A stretch of 64,000 bases of DNA, from the NCBI GenBank assembly GCA_963782985.1, contig CAWALU010000006.1, forward strand, positions 62,001-126,000, read 5' to 3'. Below the pieces are notes generated by a model. That model was not told the DNA's origin. It saw only the letters and a program-made list of their open reading frames with translations, and made no database searches. Each line of letters opens with the position of its first letter. Positions within the stretch are counted from its first letter, which is position 1. Below are positions 40,579 through 50,196 of the stretch, one piece after another. The position numbers were made by a program, and so were the translations under genes. Origin of the DNA: CAVSWT01 sp963782985 (lineage in GTDB: Bacteria > Bacteroidota > Ignavibacteria > Ignavibacteriales > Ignavibacteriaceae).

Positions 40579-43500
40579 TTACTTCATTAAATTTTGCTTT
40601 AATAATTTTTCAACAGCTTGTTTAAAATTGCTTAAACTAACCGGCTTTTGAAAAACATATTCCACACCCAACTCGTTATAATCATGCCCTGTTGCTCTAT
40701 CAATATCCGTACTTAATATCATTACGCGCGGCGAGTTTTTTAAATTTAGTTTAGACAATTCTTTAATTAATTCATAACCATTCATATGCGGCATAAAATG
40801 ATCTGTTATTACTAATGCGGGAGTATTTTGTTTAATCTTTTCCAGCGCTTCAATTCCATCCGAAGCAACGTCAATATTATAATCAGGAGAAATGTTTCGT
40901 AATATTTTTGCGTACAGTAATCTATCTGTTTTGCTATCATCAACTAAAAGGATATTTGAAGGCGCTATCGGTAAAGTAAATTTAAATTTTGAGCCTCTGC
41001 CAAATTCACTTTCTACCCAAATTTTGCCGCCGTGAATTTCTATTATTTCTTTAACTAGCGAAAGTCCAAGTCCCGTTCCTTTTTCACCCGCGGTTCCTTC
41101 CGAAGTAAATTTAGATTCCACTTTAAATAATTTTTCTAAATTTTCTCTTTTAATTCCAACCCCTGTGTCCTCAACTGAAAATTGAACAAAACGCTGCTGC
41201 CTTGAAGGATTAATTTCAACTGAGATGGTTCCTCTTTCGGGAGTAAATTTTATTGAGTTGGAAATTAAATTATTGAAAACTTGCATTAATAAACTTTGGT
41301 CTGCGAACACTAAATTATTTTTTTTAACGTTAGAAATAAGTTCAATATTTTTTTGATATGCGGCGCCGTTAAGCGCATTGAACGATTCTTCAATAATTTC
41401 CGATGCGTCAATTTTTTCAGGTTCAAATTTAAATCTGCCGGTTTGTAATCTCGTCCAATCCAATAATGAATTGACTAATGAAAGCATGGAACGGGAAGAT
41501 TCCTGAATAAAGGCAACATACTGTTTAGTCTCCTCAAAAGTAATTTCATTATCATTTAAGATCAGATCGGTAAAACCTAAAATGGAACTAAACGGCGTTC
41601 TTAAATCATGCGAGATTATTGAAATAAATTTGTCTTTTGTCTCGTTCAGCTTCACTAAATTTGCTGTCGACTTCTGAAGTTCTTCCTCGGCTTTTTTACG
41701 AAGCGAAATATCGCTGACCAAACCATAAGCCTTCTGGACTTTTTCATCTGAATTTTTTACCACGTGAAGTTTATTTCTTACCCAAACGATGTTGCCTTGT
41801 TTATTAATAATTCTAAATTCAAATTCATCTGAAGTCTTCAAGCGCGCTTTAAATAAATTTGATATTTTATTCTTTACTAAATCAAAATCATCGGGAAGAA
41901 TTAATTTAAAGAATAAACGAGAGTCATTTAAGAAATCCGACGCATTAAATCCGGTTATCTTCTCAACCGAAGAAGTAAGAAACACGGGACGATAACCTTT
42001 TTCCGTTAATTCAATTGTGAATAAAAAATCATCTATGTTGTCGGCTATGTTCCTGTATTTTTCTTCAGATTGGCGAACGGTTAGCTGCGCTTTTTTTCTT
42101 TCAGTAACATCGCGGATAATAAGGGCTATGTATAAATTATTTTTAATTTCAAATGTTGAAACTGCGGCTTCGGCGTTTATGCTTTGACCGTTCAATTTTC
42201 TTCCTAAAAATTCAAATCTTTTTGGTCCCTCTTTTTTATTTTCAATTAAGTGAATATACTCGGCAACGCTGTGAACATCTTCGGTTAAAATTAAATCAAA
42301 TAAATCATTATTTATTAAACTCTCTCCATTTTTATATCCGAATATAGAAGCAAGGGAATCGTTTGCTAAAATTATTTTTGCATTTAAATAAACCGCCATT
42401 CCATCTTGAGAACCTCCAAAAATAGATTTAAATATTTCTAAACTTTCTTCAGTAATTTTTTGAGCGCTTAAATCATTTAAGAAAATATTATAGTAAGAAA
42501 TTGTTATTTCATTTTTATAAACAGCCGATAATTTAGTTTGAAGATTGATATTATTGCCGCGTTTCGTTTTAAAAGGGATTTCAAAACCTTCCTCTAAATC
42601 AATAAGATTATCTAAACTTATTTTTTTGGAAGATAAAAATTGCGGATCGATGAAATCAAAAATATTGCTTTCAATAATTTCCGATTCGGCGCAACGCAAA
42701 GCGCTTAAAAAAGATTTGTTTGCAAAAATTATTGTTCCGTCCGGCTCAACAGAACAAATAATTTGCTGGGTTGAATCAACAATATTTTTAAATCTATTTT
42801 CCTCTATTTGAGTTTTGCTGAATTCTTTTTGAAGGGGAGTTTCTTTTTTTAATGCGGTTAGTTCATTTTCAAGTTTGTTTTTTGCGGCGAGTTGATTTGT
42901 AATGTCATTTAAAAAGATAAACACAAATTGAACTTGTCCCCGTTTATTTTGCAGAGGTTCAATTCTACAGGAACATATATTTTTTTTGTCGTCGATTTCT
43001 AAATCAACGTCAAATAATTTAAAGTTTCTATTTTCAATGGCGGATGAAAATTTAGTTTTAAAAACATTGGATTCAGATTGGGAGAAAATATTTTCAATTT
43101 TATTTTCAACTAAAGATGAATAAGTCTGAATTAACTTTTTAATTTTTTTCCCGAAAGCCTGTTTAATTTTTCCTTCTTTATCAGTGATAAAAACCAAATC
43201 ATTTGTGGAATTAAAAATATTTTCATAATCGGAAATATTTATTGATTCGATACTTTTTGTCTGTTCAACAATCTTAAAATCTTCAATCAGTAAAATCCCG
43301 CCTTCAAATTTATCATCTTTAAAAAGGGGCGAGCCTTTTATGAATAAAGAAATTTGTCCGAATGAAGAAGTTTTTTTATTTAAGATTTCTTTTTCAAATG
43401 GTATTCTGTAATGAAGGTCGAGCAGTTCTTCTTTAAAATCAATGGCGGGGAAAATATTTTGTTCAAGTATGTTTAAGCCGACAAGTTTTTGCGCGTCAAA

Positions 43501-43635
43501 ATTATAAAGCAAACCAAACTTCAAAAAATTTTGGTTGACGTAATCTATCTTCCAATCGGAAGTAAAAGTCAGCAATCCAACGGGAGCGGTTTCAACAATT
43601 CTTAAAAAAGATTCACTAACTAATTTCGGGTTCAT
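40579..43635 (-). CDS. Soluble hybrid histidine kinase with five PAS domains and C-terminal receiver
   Basis: 1018 residues without a membrane segment. Five PAS-type domains are visible in order: near 8-120 (VGLLTFTSDWKIDYVN), 140-250 (NDLVFITDKEGKI), 280-390 (QIICSVEPDGTIIFAN), 400-515 (GMAVYLNAKIILAND) and 525-650 (FLFTIELTEKGYRPVF, with a PAC-like end). HisKA follows with SHDLRTPFSSILG, then HATPase_c (NNLISNSIKF, DTGVGI, GTGLGLSLV), and a receiver (ILLVDDSKTDR, phospho-acceptor in ITDHFMP, KPV). All kinase and receiver residues are present. Likely reads cytoplasmic redox, light or small ligands. No partner output gene is adjacent, so the target is unknown. Monocistronic. Confidence 0.94.
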   Translation of the reverse strand: MNPKLVSESFLRIVETAPVGLLTFTSDWKIDYVNQNFLKFGLLYNFDAQKLVGLNILEQNIFPAIDFKEELLDLHYRIPFEKEILNKKTSSFGQISLFIKGSPLFKDDKFEGGILLIEDFKIVEQTKSIESINISDYENIFNSTNDLVFITDKEGKIKQAFGKKIKKLIQTYSSLVENKIENIFSQSESNVFKTKFSSAIENRNFKLFDVDLEIDDKKNICSCRIEPLQNKRGQVQFVFIFLNDITNQLAAKNKLENELTALKKETPLQKEFSKTQIEENRFKNIVDSTQQIICSVEPDGTIIFANKSFLSALRCAESEIIESNIFDFIDPQFLSSKKISLDNLIDLEEGFEIPFKTKRGNNINLQTKLSAVYKNEITISYYNIFLNDLSAQKITEESLEIFKSIFGGSQDGMAVYLNAKIILANDSLASIFGYKNGESLINNDLFDLILTEDVHSVAEYIHLIENKKEGPKRFEFLGRKLNGQSINAEAAVSTFEIKNNLYIALIIRDVTERKKAQLTVRQSEEKYRNIADNIDDFLFTIELTEKGYRPVFLTSSVEKITGFNASDFLNDSRLFFKLILPDDFDLVKNKISNLFKARLKTSDEFEFRIINKQGNIVWVRNKLHVVKNSDEKVQKAYGLVSDISLRKKAEEELQKSTANLVKLNETKDKFISIISHDLRTPFSSILGFTDLILNDNEITFEETKQYVAFIQESSRSMLSLVNSLLDWTRLQTGRFKFEPEKIDASEIIEESFNALNGAAYQKNIELISNVKKNNLVFADQSLLMQVFNNLISNSIKFTPERGTISVEINPSRQQRFVQFSVEDTGVGIKRENLEKLFKVESKFTSEGTAGEKGTGLGLSLVKEIIEIHGGKIWVESEFGRGSKFKFTLPIAPSNILLVDDSKTDRLLYAKILRNISPDYNIDVASDGIEALEKIKQNTPALVITDHFMPHMNGYELIKELSKLNLKNSPRVMILSTDIDRATGHDYNELGVEYVFQKPVSLSNFKQAVEKLLKQNLMK

Positions 43636-43904
43636 TCTAAAACGCAGTAAGTAATTTAAGTTAAAAAAGTTCAGCGATAATGAATTATCAATTATAATGC
43701 TAAAAAAATAGGCGTTTATGTCTTTAATATTGATTAATAAAAATGAATTTCGAACGTGTCTTTATCAAAAAGAAATGCATTACAGATTTTGTCTCACTTT
43801 GGAATAATCAATTTGAAAATTTTTTTTTTCTTCCCCCAAGAAATTTAAATGTTATGAAGTAAAATATTTTATAATTTAAGTGGAAATTTTTATTATTTTT
43901 TAAT

Positions 43905-44675
43905 GTGATAAAATTACTACAAAAATTAGGTAGATCGACTCTAAATTTTTTTGAAGAGTTCGGGCAAATTTCACTTTTATTTTGGGGAATTATTAAAAGT
44001 TTTGTAACCATCCCGCGAAGCAGAAAAATAATTTTCTATCAAATGGAACATATCGGGGTTAACTCGCTTCCGCTGGTTTTAATCATTTCAGTTTTTACAG
44101 GCGCAGTTGCGGCTTGGCAGGCGGCTTATCAATTAAAAGGAATTGCTCCGCTTTCATTTTTAGGCGGCGCCACAAGCCGGGCAATTATTACGGAGCTGGG
44201 CCCGGTGCTTACAGGAATTGTAATTGCGGGACGCGTGGGCGCATCAATAGCCGCCGAACTTGGAACAATGAAAGTTACTGAGCAGATTGACGCGCTTGAA
44301 ACAATGGCAATAAATCCGGTTAGGTATTTAGCGATGCCGAGATTTCTTGCTTCAATTTTGATGATGCCTGTGCTAGTAATTTTTGCAAATACTATTGCCG
44401 TGCTGGGCGCTTATATTGTTTCAAATTATTTTTTGAATGTTTCGTTTTCAGTTTTTTTTATTTCGGTAAAAAGATTTTTTGTTTTTTCAGATTTGATTGC
44501 GGGATTAATTAAAACAATATTTTTCGGCGGAGTAACTGCGCTTCTCGGCTGCCACATCGGGTTTCAAACGGAAGGCGGCGCCGAAGGAGTGGGGCTTTCA
44601 ACCATCCGTTCGTTCGTTATGTCTGCCGCTTTAATTTTAATTTTAGATTATGTTTTATGGACTCTTTTGTTTTAG
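43905..44675 (+). CDS. mlaE: MlaE-family ABC transporter permease (lipid transport)
   Basis: A 256-residue integral membrane permease of the MCE/Mla phospholipid transport system. The family core VFTGAVAAWQAAYQL, GPVLTGIVIAGRVGASIAAELGTM and EQIDALETMAINPVRYLAMPR is complete, with five or six membrane segments. The start is GTG 43905, with no better ATG. The partner ATPase (mlaF) and MCE protein (mlaD) normally follow directly; here a hairpin terminator and a transporter gene come next, so the partners must lie elsewhere. Involved in moving phospholipids between inner and outer membrane. Confidence 0.9.
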   Translation: MIKLLQKLGRSTLNFFEEFGQISLLFWGIIKSFVTIPRSRKIIFYQMEHIGVNSLPLVLIISVFTGAVAAWQAAYQLKGIAPLSFLGGATSRAIITELGPVLTGIVIAGRVGASIAAELGTMKVTEQIDALETMAINPVRYLAMPRFLASILMMPVLVIFANTIAVLGAYIVSNYFLNVSFSVFFISVKRFFVFSDLIAGLIKTIFFGGVTALLGCHIGFQTEGGAEGVGLSTIRSFVMSAALILILDYVLWTLLF

Positions 44676-44690
44676 TAACGCATTAACAAT

Positions 44691-44720
44691 CCCAATTTCT
44701 TAAAGAAATTGGGTTTGTAT
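44691..44720 (+). terminator. Rho-independent terminator after mlaE
   Basis: CCCAATTTCTT / AAGAAATTGGG style perfect stem (44691-44713) with a minimal loop, then TTTGT. It closes the mlaE transcript and shows that mlaFD are not co-transcribed. Confidence 0.7.
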
Positions 44721-44841
44721 CTTAATCTTAAACTTACTCTTTATCTTTCTAATGAATTAAGAGCAGGATTAAGATTAGAATTAAAAGTGAGCTTACAAAA
44801 AATATACTTTTACCAAAAATAAAATAACACAGGATTTATTT

Positions 44842-46455
44842 ATGTCCGAATCATTTGACGACCAAAAAACTGTTGAAGAAAAAAAATCAGTTACAGTTAT
44901 TGTTAAAGATGCTTTACGCGAATTAAAGGAAACATTCATTGCTTTCGTAAAAGCTCCCAAAGCATTGTGGGGAGTTAATGTTCCTTACGTAATTGAAGGT
45001 TTAGTTTATTTTGGAATACTTACTATTCTCGGGAAATTTTCTTCAGAAAATGTGGGGCTGACAGATATTCAAGCTGGCTGGGTTTACAGTTTTGTTACCG
45101 GGGGGATAACCCTTGCTATGGTAGCGCTTGGCGGATACTCAGATAAAATTGGCGTTAGAATGTCCTTAATACTTTCGTTTGTGGCAATTCTATTTGGTCG
45201 TGCATTAGTGGCAATGTCCGATACAATTTCCCTTTCAAACGGCTTTTTAAGCCCCATGTTTTTTGTAATGATTGCCGGGTTATTTTTTGTAGTGGTAGGT
45301 TACGGGTTGTATCAGCCGGCTGCGTATGCGGGAGTTAAACGTTATACCAATCCTAAAAATGCCGCTATGGCTTACGGAGCAATTTATGGATTAATGAACC
45401 TGGGAGCTTTTTTATCTGGTTTTATTTCCCCGTTTGTTCGTCATCATACTGAAACCCAATTTCCTCCAAATGGGCTGGCTGCAGTATATTGGGTTTACGC
45501 CATCCTTACTGCGGTTGCATTAATTTTAACTTTAATATTAATTACAAAAAAAGCTGATAAAGAGGCTCATTCAGCTTCGAAGAATTACTTAAAGAAAGAT
45601 AAAACAACCGAAGCAGAAGGAGATGAAAAGCCGAAAGAAGAAGGAAAAAAAATAAATAATATTCCACTATATATTTATGCGGCAATAACAATTTTGGCAT
45701 TTGTTTTTTTTGCTTTGGGTATAGAAGATTACAATTCTGGACAAAATGTATTTCTGCATTTTTTATATTTAATTGTCGGAATAGCCGGGTTTACATTAGG
45801 CCTTTTTGAATTTTTAAGGCACCGCCCCGATCATCCTTTTAGAGATATGAAATTTGTTTTCTTCATTTTTATTTTAGTGCCGGTGCAGACTTTATTTGCG
45901 CACAATTGGCTGACCGTTCCTTATTATTTGGATAGAGCATTTTCGGGTACGGCGGTAAGTCATTACTTTGAAATTTTTGCAAATATTAATCCTGTTTTAA
46001 TTTTTATTTTAGCTCCTCTTGTGGCGGGCTTAACCGCCAAAGCTAATGTTTATAGGATGATGATTTACGGAACATTTGTAATGGCGATTCCAACATTCCT
46101 GCTGGCAATAACGCCAAATGTTTATTTATTTCTTACATATGTTTTAATTTCCTCAATTGGCGAATCAATGTGGCAGCCAAGATTTTTACAATGGATTGCT
46201 GAAATAGCTCCGGAAGGAAAAGTCGGTGCTTATATGGGCATTGGGCAATTCCCCTGGTTCTTAACAAAATTTTTAACCGGATTATATTCAGGTTATTTTG
46301 TTTCTGTTTATGTTCCGCAGCCGGAGTTAGGGCTTCCTGAACGTAGTGAAATTATGTGGCTGATCTACGGTTTTATTGCTATACTTAGTCCCATAGGATT
46401 AATTATTGCAAAGAAATGGATGATGAAAGATTTTAGGACAAGCGCGAAAGGATAA
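44842..46455 (+). CDS. MFS/POT-type transporter
   Basis: A 537-residue inner-membrane transporter with about twelve to fourteen helices and a charged cytoplasmic loop in the middle (about 235-275, Lys/Glu-rich). The segments LGGYSDKIGVRMSLILSF (MFS motif A) and YGLYQPAAYAGVKRYTNPKNAAMAYGAIYGLMNLGAFLSG resemble the proton-dependent oligopeptide transporter branch. The substrate cannot be assigned from sequence. The leader 44714-44841 contains an AT-rich low-complexity repeat also seen near 11901. Single gene. Confidence 0.8.
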   Translation: MSESFDDQKTVEEKKSVTVIVKDALRELKETFIAFVKAPKALWGVNVPYVIEGLVYFGILTILGKFSSENVGLTDIQAGWVYSFVTGGITLAMVALGGYSDKIGVRMSLILSFVAILFGRALVAMSDTISLSNGFLSPMFFVMIAGLFFVVVGYGLYQPAAYAGVKRYTNPKNAAMAYGAIYGLMNLGAFLSGFISPFVRHHTETQFPPNGLAAVYWVYAILTAVALILTLILITKKADKEAHSASKNYLKKDKTTEAEGDEKPKEEGKKINNIPLYIYAAITILAFVFFALGIEDYNSGQNVFLHFLYLIVGIAGFTLGLFEFLRHRPDHPFRDMKFVFFIFILVPVQTLFAHNWLTVPYYLDRAFSGTAVSHYFEIFANINPVLIFILAPLVAGLTAKANVYRMMIYGTFVMAIPTFLLAITPNVYLFLTYVLISSIGESMWQPRFLQWIAEIAPEGKVGAYMGIGQFPWFLTKFLTGLYSGYFVSVYVPQPELGLPERSEIMWLIYGFIAILSPIGLIIAKKWMMKDFRTSAKG

Positions 46456-46798
46456 GATATCTATCGAAAAATTTTATAAGTTAATTATTCATGAGTGCCC
46501 GGATTGCAATGGTTGCTTTTAAAGTTGTAAAATATTTTTTCATTTTATATTTGTCATCTTGATGTGTACACCCATCGCAACTTCCAGGTACTATTTTGAA
46601 AGTATATTCCGACAAACATATTTTTAGCGGCAATCCGATTTCTCCAATCCATAGTTTGTCTCATCCACATAAAAGAGTATTAAATAAAACATTCTACTAT
46701 ATTTTCAACAATTATTTATCCCGAACTATTTTAGGATTCATTTTTCTTCGTATATTCATCCCGAATTCCCAAAACTATAATTAATCTAAGAGGTTTCT
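46456..46798. other. Intergenic region with a possible decayed gene end
   Basis: 340 bases between the transporter and DinB genes. The only notable content is the open minus-strand stretch 46481-46660 listed separately. A plus-strand frame at 46596-46784 has low-complexity content and no binding site, and I do not consider it coding. Confidence 0.4.
46481..46660 (-). pseudogene. Possible C-terminal gene remnant with CxxC motif
   Basis: An open stretch of 59 codons after a stop, without a start, reading WIGEIGLPLKICLSEYTF, then PGSCDGCTHQDDKYKMKKYF and ending in IRALMNN. Composition is protein-like with a CDGC motif, but no start or upstream part exists. Either decay of a small gene or chance. 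Confidence 0.25.
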
Positions 46799-47350
46799 AT
46801 GAAATTTTTTAAACTGTTATTATTTGGTTTTTTTCTCTTGCTGAATTCTAATTTTCTACTGGCTCAATCAACTGATAAAACGGACAGCGAAACGTCTTTC
46901 AGTAAGGATTATATGAGAGAAGTAAATGCTGCAAAAGATAAAATTCTGGCGTTAGCAGATGCAATTCCCCAGGATAAATATAGCTGGAGACCTTCGGAGG
47001 GCGTTCGATCTGTGAGTGAATTGTTTATGCATGTTGTGGGAGCTAATTTTTACTTTTTAACTTTTGACGGAGAAAAGTTGCCTGAAGGGTTTAGTCAAGA
47101 TATGGAGACAGAGGTAACAAAAAAGGAAGAAGTAATTAAGTTATTGAACGATTCATACGATGCTCTAAAAAATCATATGGCGTCACTGGATGAAAATACT
47201 TTGGATGATCAGGTCGAATTTTTCGGAATGAAAGGCAGTAAAAGATATTTGCTCTTCATCTTACTTGATCATAACCATGAGCACCTGGGACAAGCGATTG
47301 CTTATGCACGAATGAATGAAATCACTCCGCCCTGGTCAATGAAGAAATAA
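46799..47350 (+). CDS. Exported DinB-family protein
   Basis: A 183-residue four-helix-bundle protein of the DinB/YfiT type. An N-terminal signal peptide (about 1-23, FFLLLNSNFLLAQS) places it in the periplasm, unlike the cytoplasmic thiol transferases of this fold. The metal-binding histidines are visible in ELFMHVVGANFYFL and in LLDHNHEHLGQAIAYAR. The conserved WRPSEGVRSVSE start of the domain is clear. The chemical role is unknown for exported DinB proteins. Alone in its transcript, followed by a hairpin at 47373. Confidence 0.85.
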   Translation: MKFFKLLLFGFFLLLNSNFLLAQSTDKTDSETSFSKDYMREVNAAKDKILALADAIPQDKYSWRPSEGVRSVSELFMHVVGANFYFLTFDGEKLPEGFSQDMETEVTKKEEVIKLLNDSYDALKNHMASLDENTLDDQVEFFGMKGSKRYLLFILLDHNHEHLGQAIAYARMNEITPPWSMKK

Positions 47351-47657
47351 AATAAAACAAATATTTTTTACAGGAGGCGCTTACAATTCACAACGCATTT
47401 TTCATGCAAGCCCTCCTTTTAACTTTTTAATTGTGAAAATTAAATTTAAATCGATAGCTCTATTTAATACACATAATATGTTTCCTTTACTAAATGCCTT
47501 CTGTATGTCGCTTTATTAATTTCAGCTTTTTTTTGTAAGTTTTCATCCAACCTGCTAAGTTTTTTTTGTGATTTTTTTACGGTTGTAAAATAGATTTCAA
47601 AAAATGATTCGGGGAGTTTCTATAATTTAATCTTATTCCCTTTTCAATATTTAAAAA
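47351..47657. other. Intergenic region between the DinB and TauE/SafE genes
   Basis: About 300 bases. It contains the terminator-like hairpin at 47373-47420 and otherwise T-rich sequence without an open frame or a recognisable promoter. Confidence 0.4.
47373..47420 (+). terminator. Bulged hairpin after the DinB gene
   Basis: GGAGGCGCTT pairs with AAGCCCTCC (one bulge) across about 30 bases, followed by TTTTAAC. A possible terminator, with a longer loop than usual. Confidence 0.4.
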
Positions 47658-48488
47658 ATGGATTTAACTGCGCTTATACTTTTAATATTGGTTTCAGCTT
47701 TAGTCAGCTCTTTCGGAACGATGATAGGTTTTGGCGGCGGGGTTTTTATGATTCCAATATTGATGATATTTTTTAATGTTCCAATTAATGTCGCTGTTGG
47801 TTCGGTAATATTTGCGCTCTTTCCCGCGGCGGTAATCTCATCATATTTTAATATCAAAGAAAATAAAGTTGATTATCAGGCGGCGGTAACTTTAGAAATC
47901 CCAACTGTTATTGGTACGATCATCGGCGCAATGCTCACCAAAGTTTTGCCTATAAAAATGGTTGAGATTGGATTTTCAATTATAATTTTTTCGATAGGAA
48001 TTTTTAATATTAAAAACTCCAGAGAAGTAAAACATATCGACAGAAGGCAATCCATTTTTCATAAATGGAATTCAATCGGTCCGGGAATTATACGAAGATC
48101 GCAATATGGCGCATATAAAATCAGCATTTTTTTAAGTTCAATTTTTGGATTAATAGCAGGAACCATTGCCGGCTTTTTGGGAATAGGAGGAGGATTTATG
48201 AAAACTCCTATTATGATTAACGTTTTTAATTTAAATCCAATTATAGCTGCTGCCACAGCGCTTTTTATGATAATGTTCACAAGTCTTGCCGGAACAATAA
48301 GCCATTATTATCTGGGAAATATTCATTTTAAATTTGCCGCACCCATTATTGCCGGATTTATAATTGGCGCATTTTTAGGAAATTTTTTCGGATTTAAATT
48401 GAAGGGGAAATCGCTAAAAATATTAATTGGAATTGGATTGATTCTCGCTGCGTTGTCCGCGCTGCTTGATTCTTTATATATAATTTAA
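47658..48488 (+). CDS. TauE/SafE-family anion exporter (DUF81)
   Basis: A 276-residue membrane protein with about eight helices and the duplicated glycine-rich motif of the family, FGTMIGFGGGVFMIPIL early and GTIAGFLGIGGGFMKTPIM later. Members export sulfite, sulfonates or other organic anions; the substrate is unknown here. A basic linker around residues 115-145 (REVKHIDRRQSIFHKWN) separates the halves. Convergent with the antiporter gene, 24 bases away. Confidence 0.9.
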   Translation: MDLTALILLILVSALVSSFGTMIGFGGGVFMIPILMIFFNVPINVAVGSVIFALFPAAVISSYFNIKENKVDYQAAVTLEIPTVIGTIIGAMLTKVLPIKMVEIGFSIIIFSIGIFNIKNSREVKHIDRRQSIFHKWNSIGPGIIRRSQYGAYKISIFLSSIFGLIAGTIAGFLGIGGGFMKTPIMINVFNLNPIIAAATALFMIMFTSLAGTISHYYLGNIHFKFAAPIIAGFIIGAFLGNFFGFKLKGKSLKILIGIGLILAALSALLDSLYII

Positions 48489-48512
48489 AATAAATTTTCT
48501 ATTTCGAATCCG

Positions 48513-50189
48513 TTAAATAATTTTTAATGAATTAATAAATTCAGTTTTATTTTCAAGAGTTAAAAGCTTTTCAACATTCTTAACATCTTTAAATTTATTT
48601 ACAAGCGCGGCTAAAATTTGTAACTGAAGTTCATTTTTATTTTCCGGCGTGAGCAGCAAAACAATTATCTTGCCAGGCAAGCCATCGGAAGCTTCAAAAT
48701 TAATTCCGTCTTTATTAATCGCCACTCCAATAAACGGATCTTTAATTTTTATTTTTGCGTGCGGTATCGCGAGATAATTTGCAATTCCGGTTGGCGTAAT
48801 TTTTTCGCGTTCTAAAACTTCACTAAGGATTTTTTCTTTACTAATATTTAATTCTTTAGCGGCTAATTCGGAGAGACTTTCTATAATTTTTTCTTTTGAT
48901 TTATCATTTGAAAAAATCACAAATTTTTCTTTTAATAAATATTCGAGTTTGGTCTTATCGCCTTGCTTTAAAAAATAATTCATCATCGGGGCGCTGGCAA
49001 TTGAAGTGAACAACGCCATTATTACAAGCCCCACAAAAACTTCTTCGTGAATTAATCCAAATTGAAGAGCGAGCAAACCAATTATAATTCCCATTGCGCC
49101 GCTTGAACTCATCCCAAAACCCACGGCAAGCGATTCGTTCTTTTTTAAACCGCCGATTCTTGCGCCCAAGCTGCAGCCGATTACTTTTCCCGCTAAAGCT
49201 AAAATCAACAAAACTAAAACTATTACAATATTAAAATTGGCGATAAAATTTACCTGCAGTCCAATCGAAACAAAAAATAAAGGAGCAAAAATATTTGTAA
49301 TAAACTGCTGAACTATTTCGCGGGTGTTTTCTTTTAAATGAACCGAATCGCCAATTGCGATACCTACAATGAATGCTCCGAGGATTGCATGTACTCCAAT
49401 AAACTCGGTAAATGCAGCGCCTAAAAACCCAAGTATTAAAATGAAATTTAAAACGCTTCCGGGGAATGATAATTTATTTTGAATCCACGGAAGAAATTTA
49501 TTTATAATTTTTCTTCCCACAAGTAGCATAAAAACAACAAACAGCAATGTATATATTAAAGTTTCAGTAAAAGTTAGCCCGTGTGAATTTGCGCCAATCA
49601 TTCCGAGAATTACAGAGAATATTAGCCATCCAATTAAATCATTCAACATTGCCGCTGAAATAATTATGAACCCAATTTGAGTTTTAAATATTTTCAAGTC
49701 CATTAAAATTTTTGCAATAACAGGCAAAGAAGAAATTGCAATTGCGGTTCCTATAAATAATGCAAAAACAATTCTGTCTTCGGCGGCGAGCAAACCCATT
49801 AGGTTGGGAAAAAAATAAGTAATACCAAATCCAAGAATAAACGGAATTATAATTCCAATTATGCTGGTAGATACGGCAGTTTTACGGTGCTTTATTACAA
49901 TCGAAAGATCAACCTCTAAACCGGAAACCAGAAGCAGCATAATTACAGCAATATTCGTAATGCCGTCAAGTGCAACTTTTATCTCATTATTTTGCGGAAA
50001 AAGAAAATTAAAAGTTGAAGGAGAAATTAAACCGAGAATTGTGGGACCCAATAAAATCCCTGCAAGTATTTCACCGATAATTGCGGGCTGCTTAAATTTA
50101 ATAAACAGTTCGCCCAGCAGCTTTGCCGCAAAAAGCATAATACTAATGCTTAACAAAAAAGTTGTTATTTGCTCAGCCGTTAGCTGCAT
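48513..50189 (-). CDS. CPA2-type Na+(K+)/H+ antiporter fused to a PTS EIIA domain
   Basis: 558 residues. The N-terminal 390 residues form a KefB/NapA-like antiporter of about twelve helices (PAIIGEILAGILLGPTILG, LLLVSGLEVDLSIV, GAFIVGIAIGDSVHL). The C-terminal part (about 410-558) is a PTS_EIIA_2 (nitrogen/fructose type) domain with the phospho-histidine H477 in AIPHAKIKIKDPF. The EIIA part suggests that ion transport is tuned by phosphotransfer from an HPr-like protein. Seven bases separate it from the Usp gene, so they form an operon. Fusions of this sort exist but are uncommon. The direction of transport is unknown. Confidence 0.92.
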   Translation of the reverse strand: MQLTAEQITTFLLSISIMLFAAKLLGELFIKFKQPAIIGEILAGILLGPTILGLISPSTFNFLFPQNNEIKVALDGITNIAVIMLLLVSGLEVDLSIVIKHRKTAVSTSIIGIIIPFILGFGITYFFPNLMGLLAAEDRIVFALFIGTAIAISSLPVIAKILMDLKIFKTQIGFIIISAAMLNDLIGWLIFSVILGMIGANSHGLTFTETLIYTLLFVVFMLLVGRKIINKFLPWIQNKLSFPGSVLNFILILGFLGAAFTEFIGVHAILGAFIVGIAIGDSVHLKENTREIVQQFITNIFAPLFFVSIGLQVNFIANFNIVIVLVLLILALAGKVIGCSLGARIGGLKKNESLAVGFGMSSSGAMGIIIGLLALQFGLIHEEVFVGLVIMALFTSIASAPMMNYFLKQGDKTKLEYLLKEKFVIFSNDKSKEKIIESLSELAAKELNISKEKILSEVLEREKITPTGIANYLAIPHAKIKIKDPFIGVAINKDGINFEASDGLPGKIIVLLLTPENKNELQLQILAALVNKFKDVKNVEKLLTLENKTEFINSLKII

Positions 50190-50196
50190 AAAAATC

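Noticed and set aside
46596..46784. 62-codon open frame on the plus strand
   Set aside because: No ribosome-binding site, unusual composition without domain pattern, and overlaps a better-looking minus-strand remnant.
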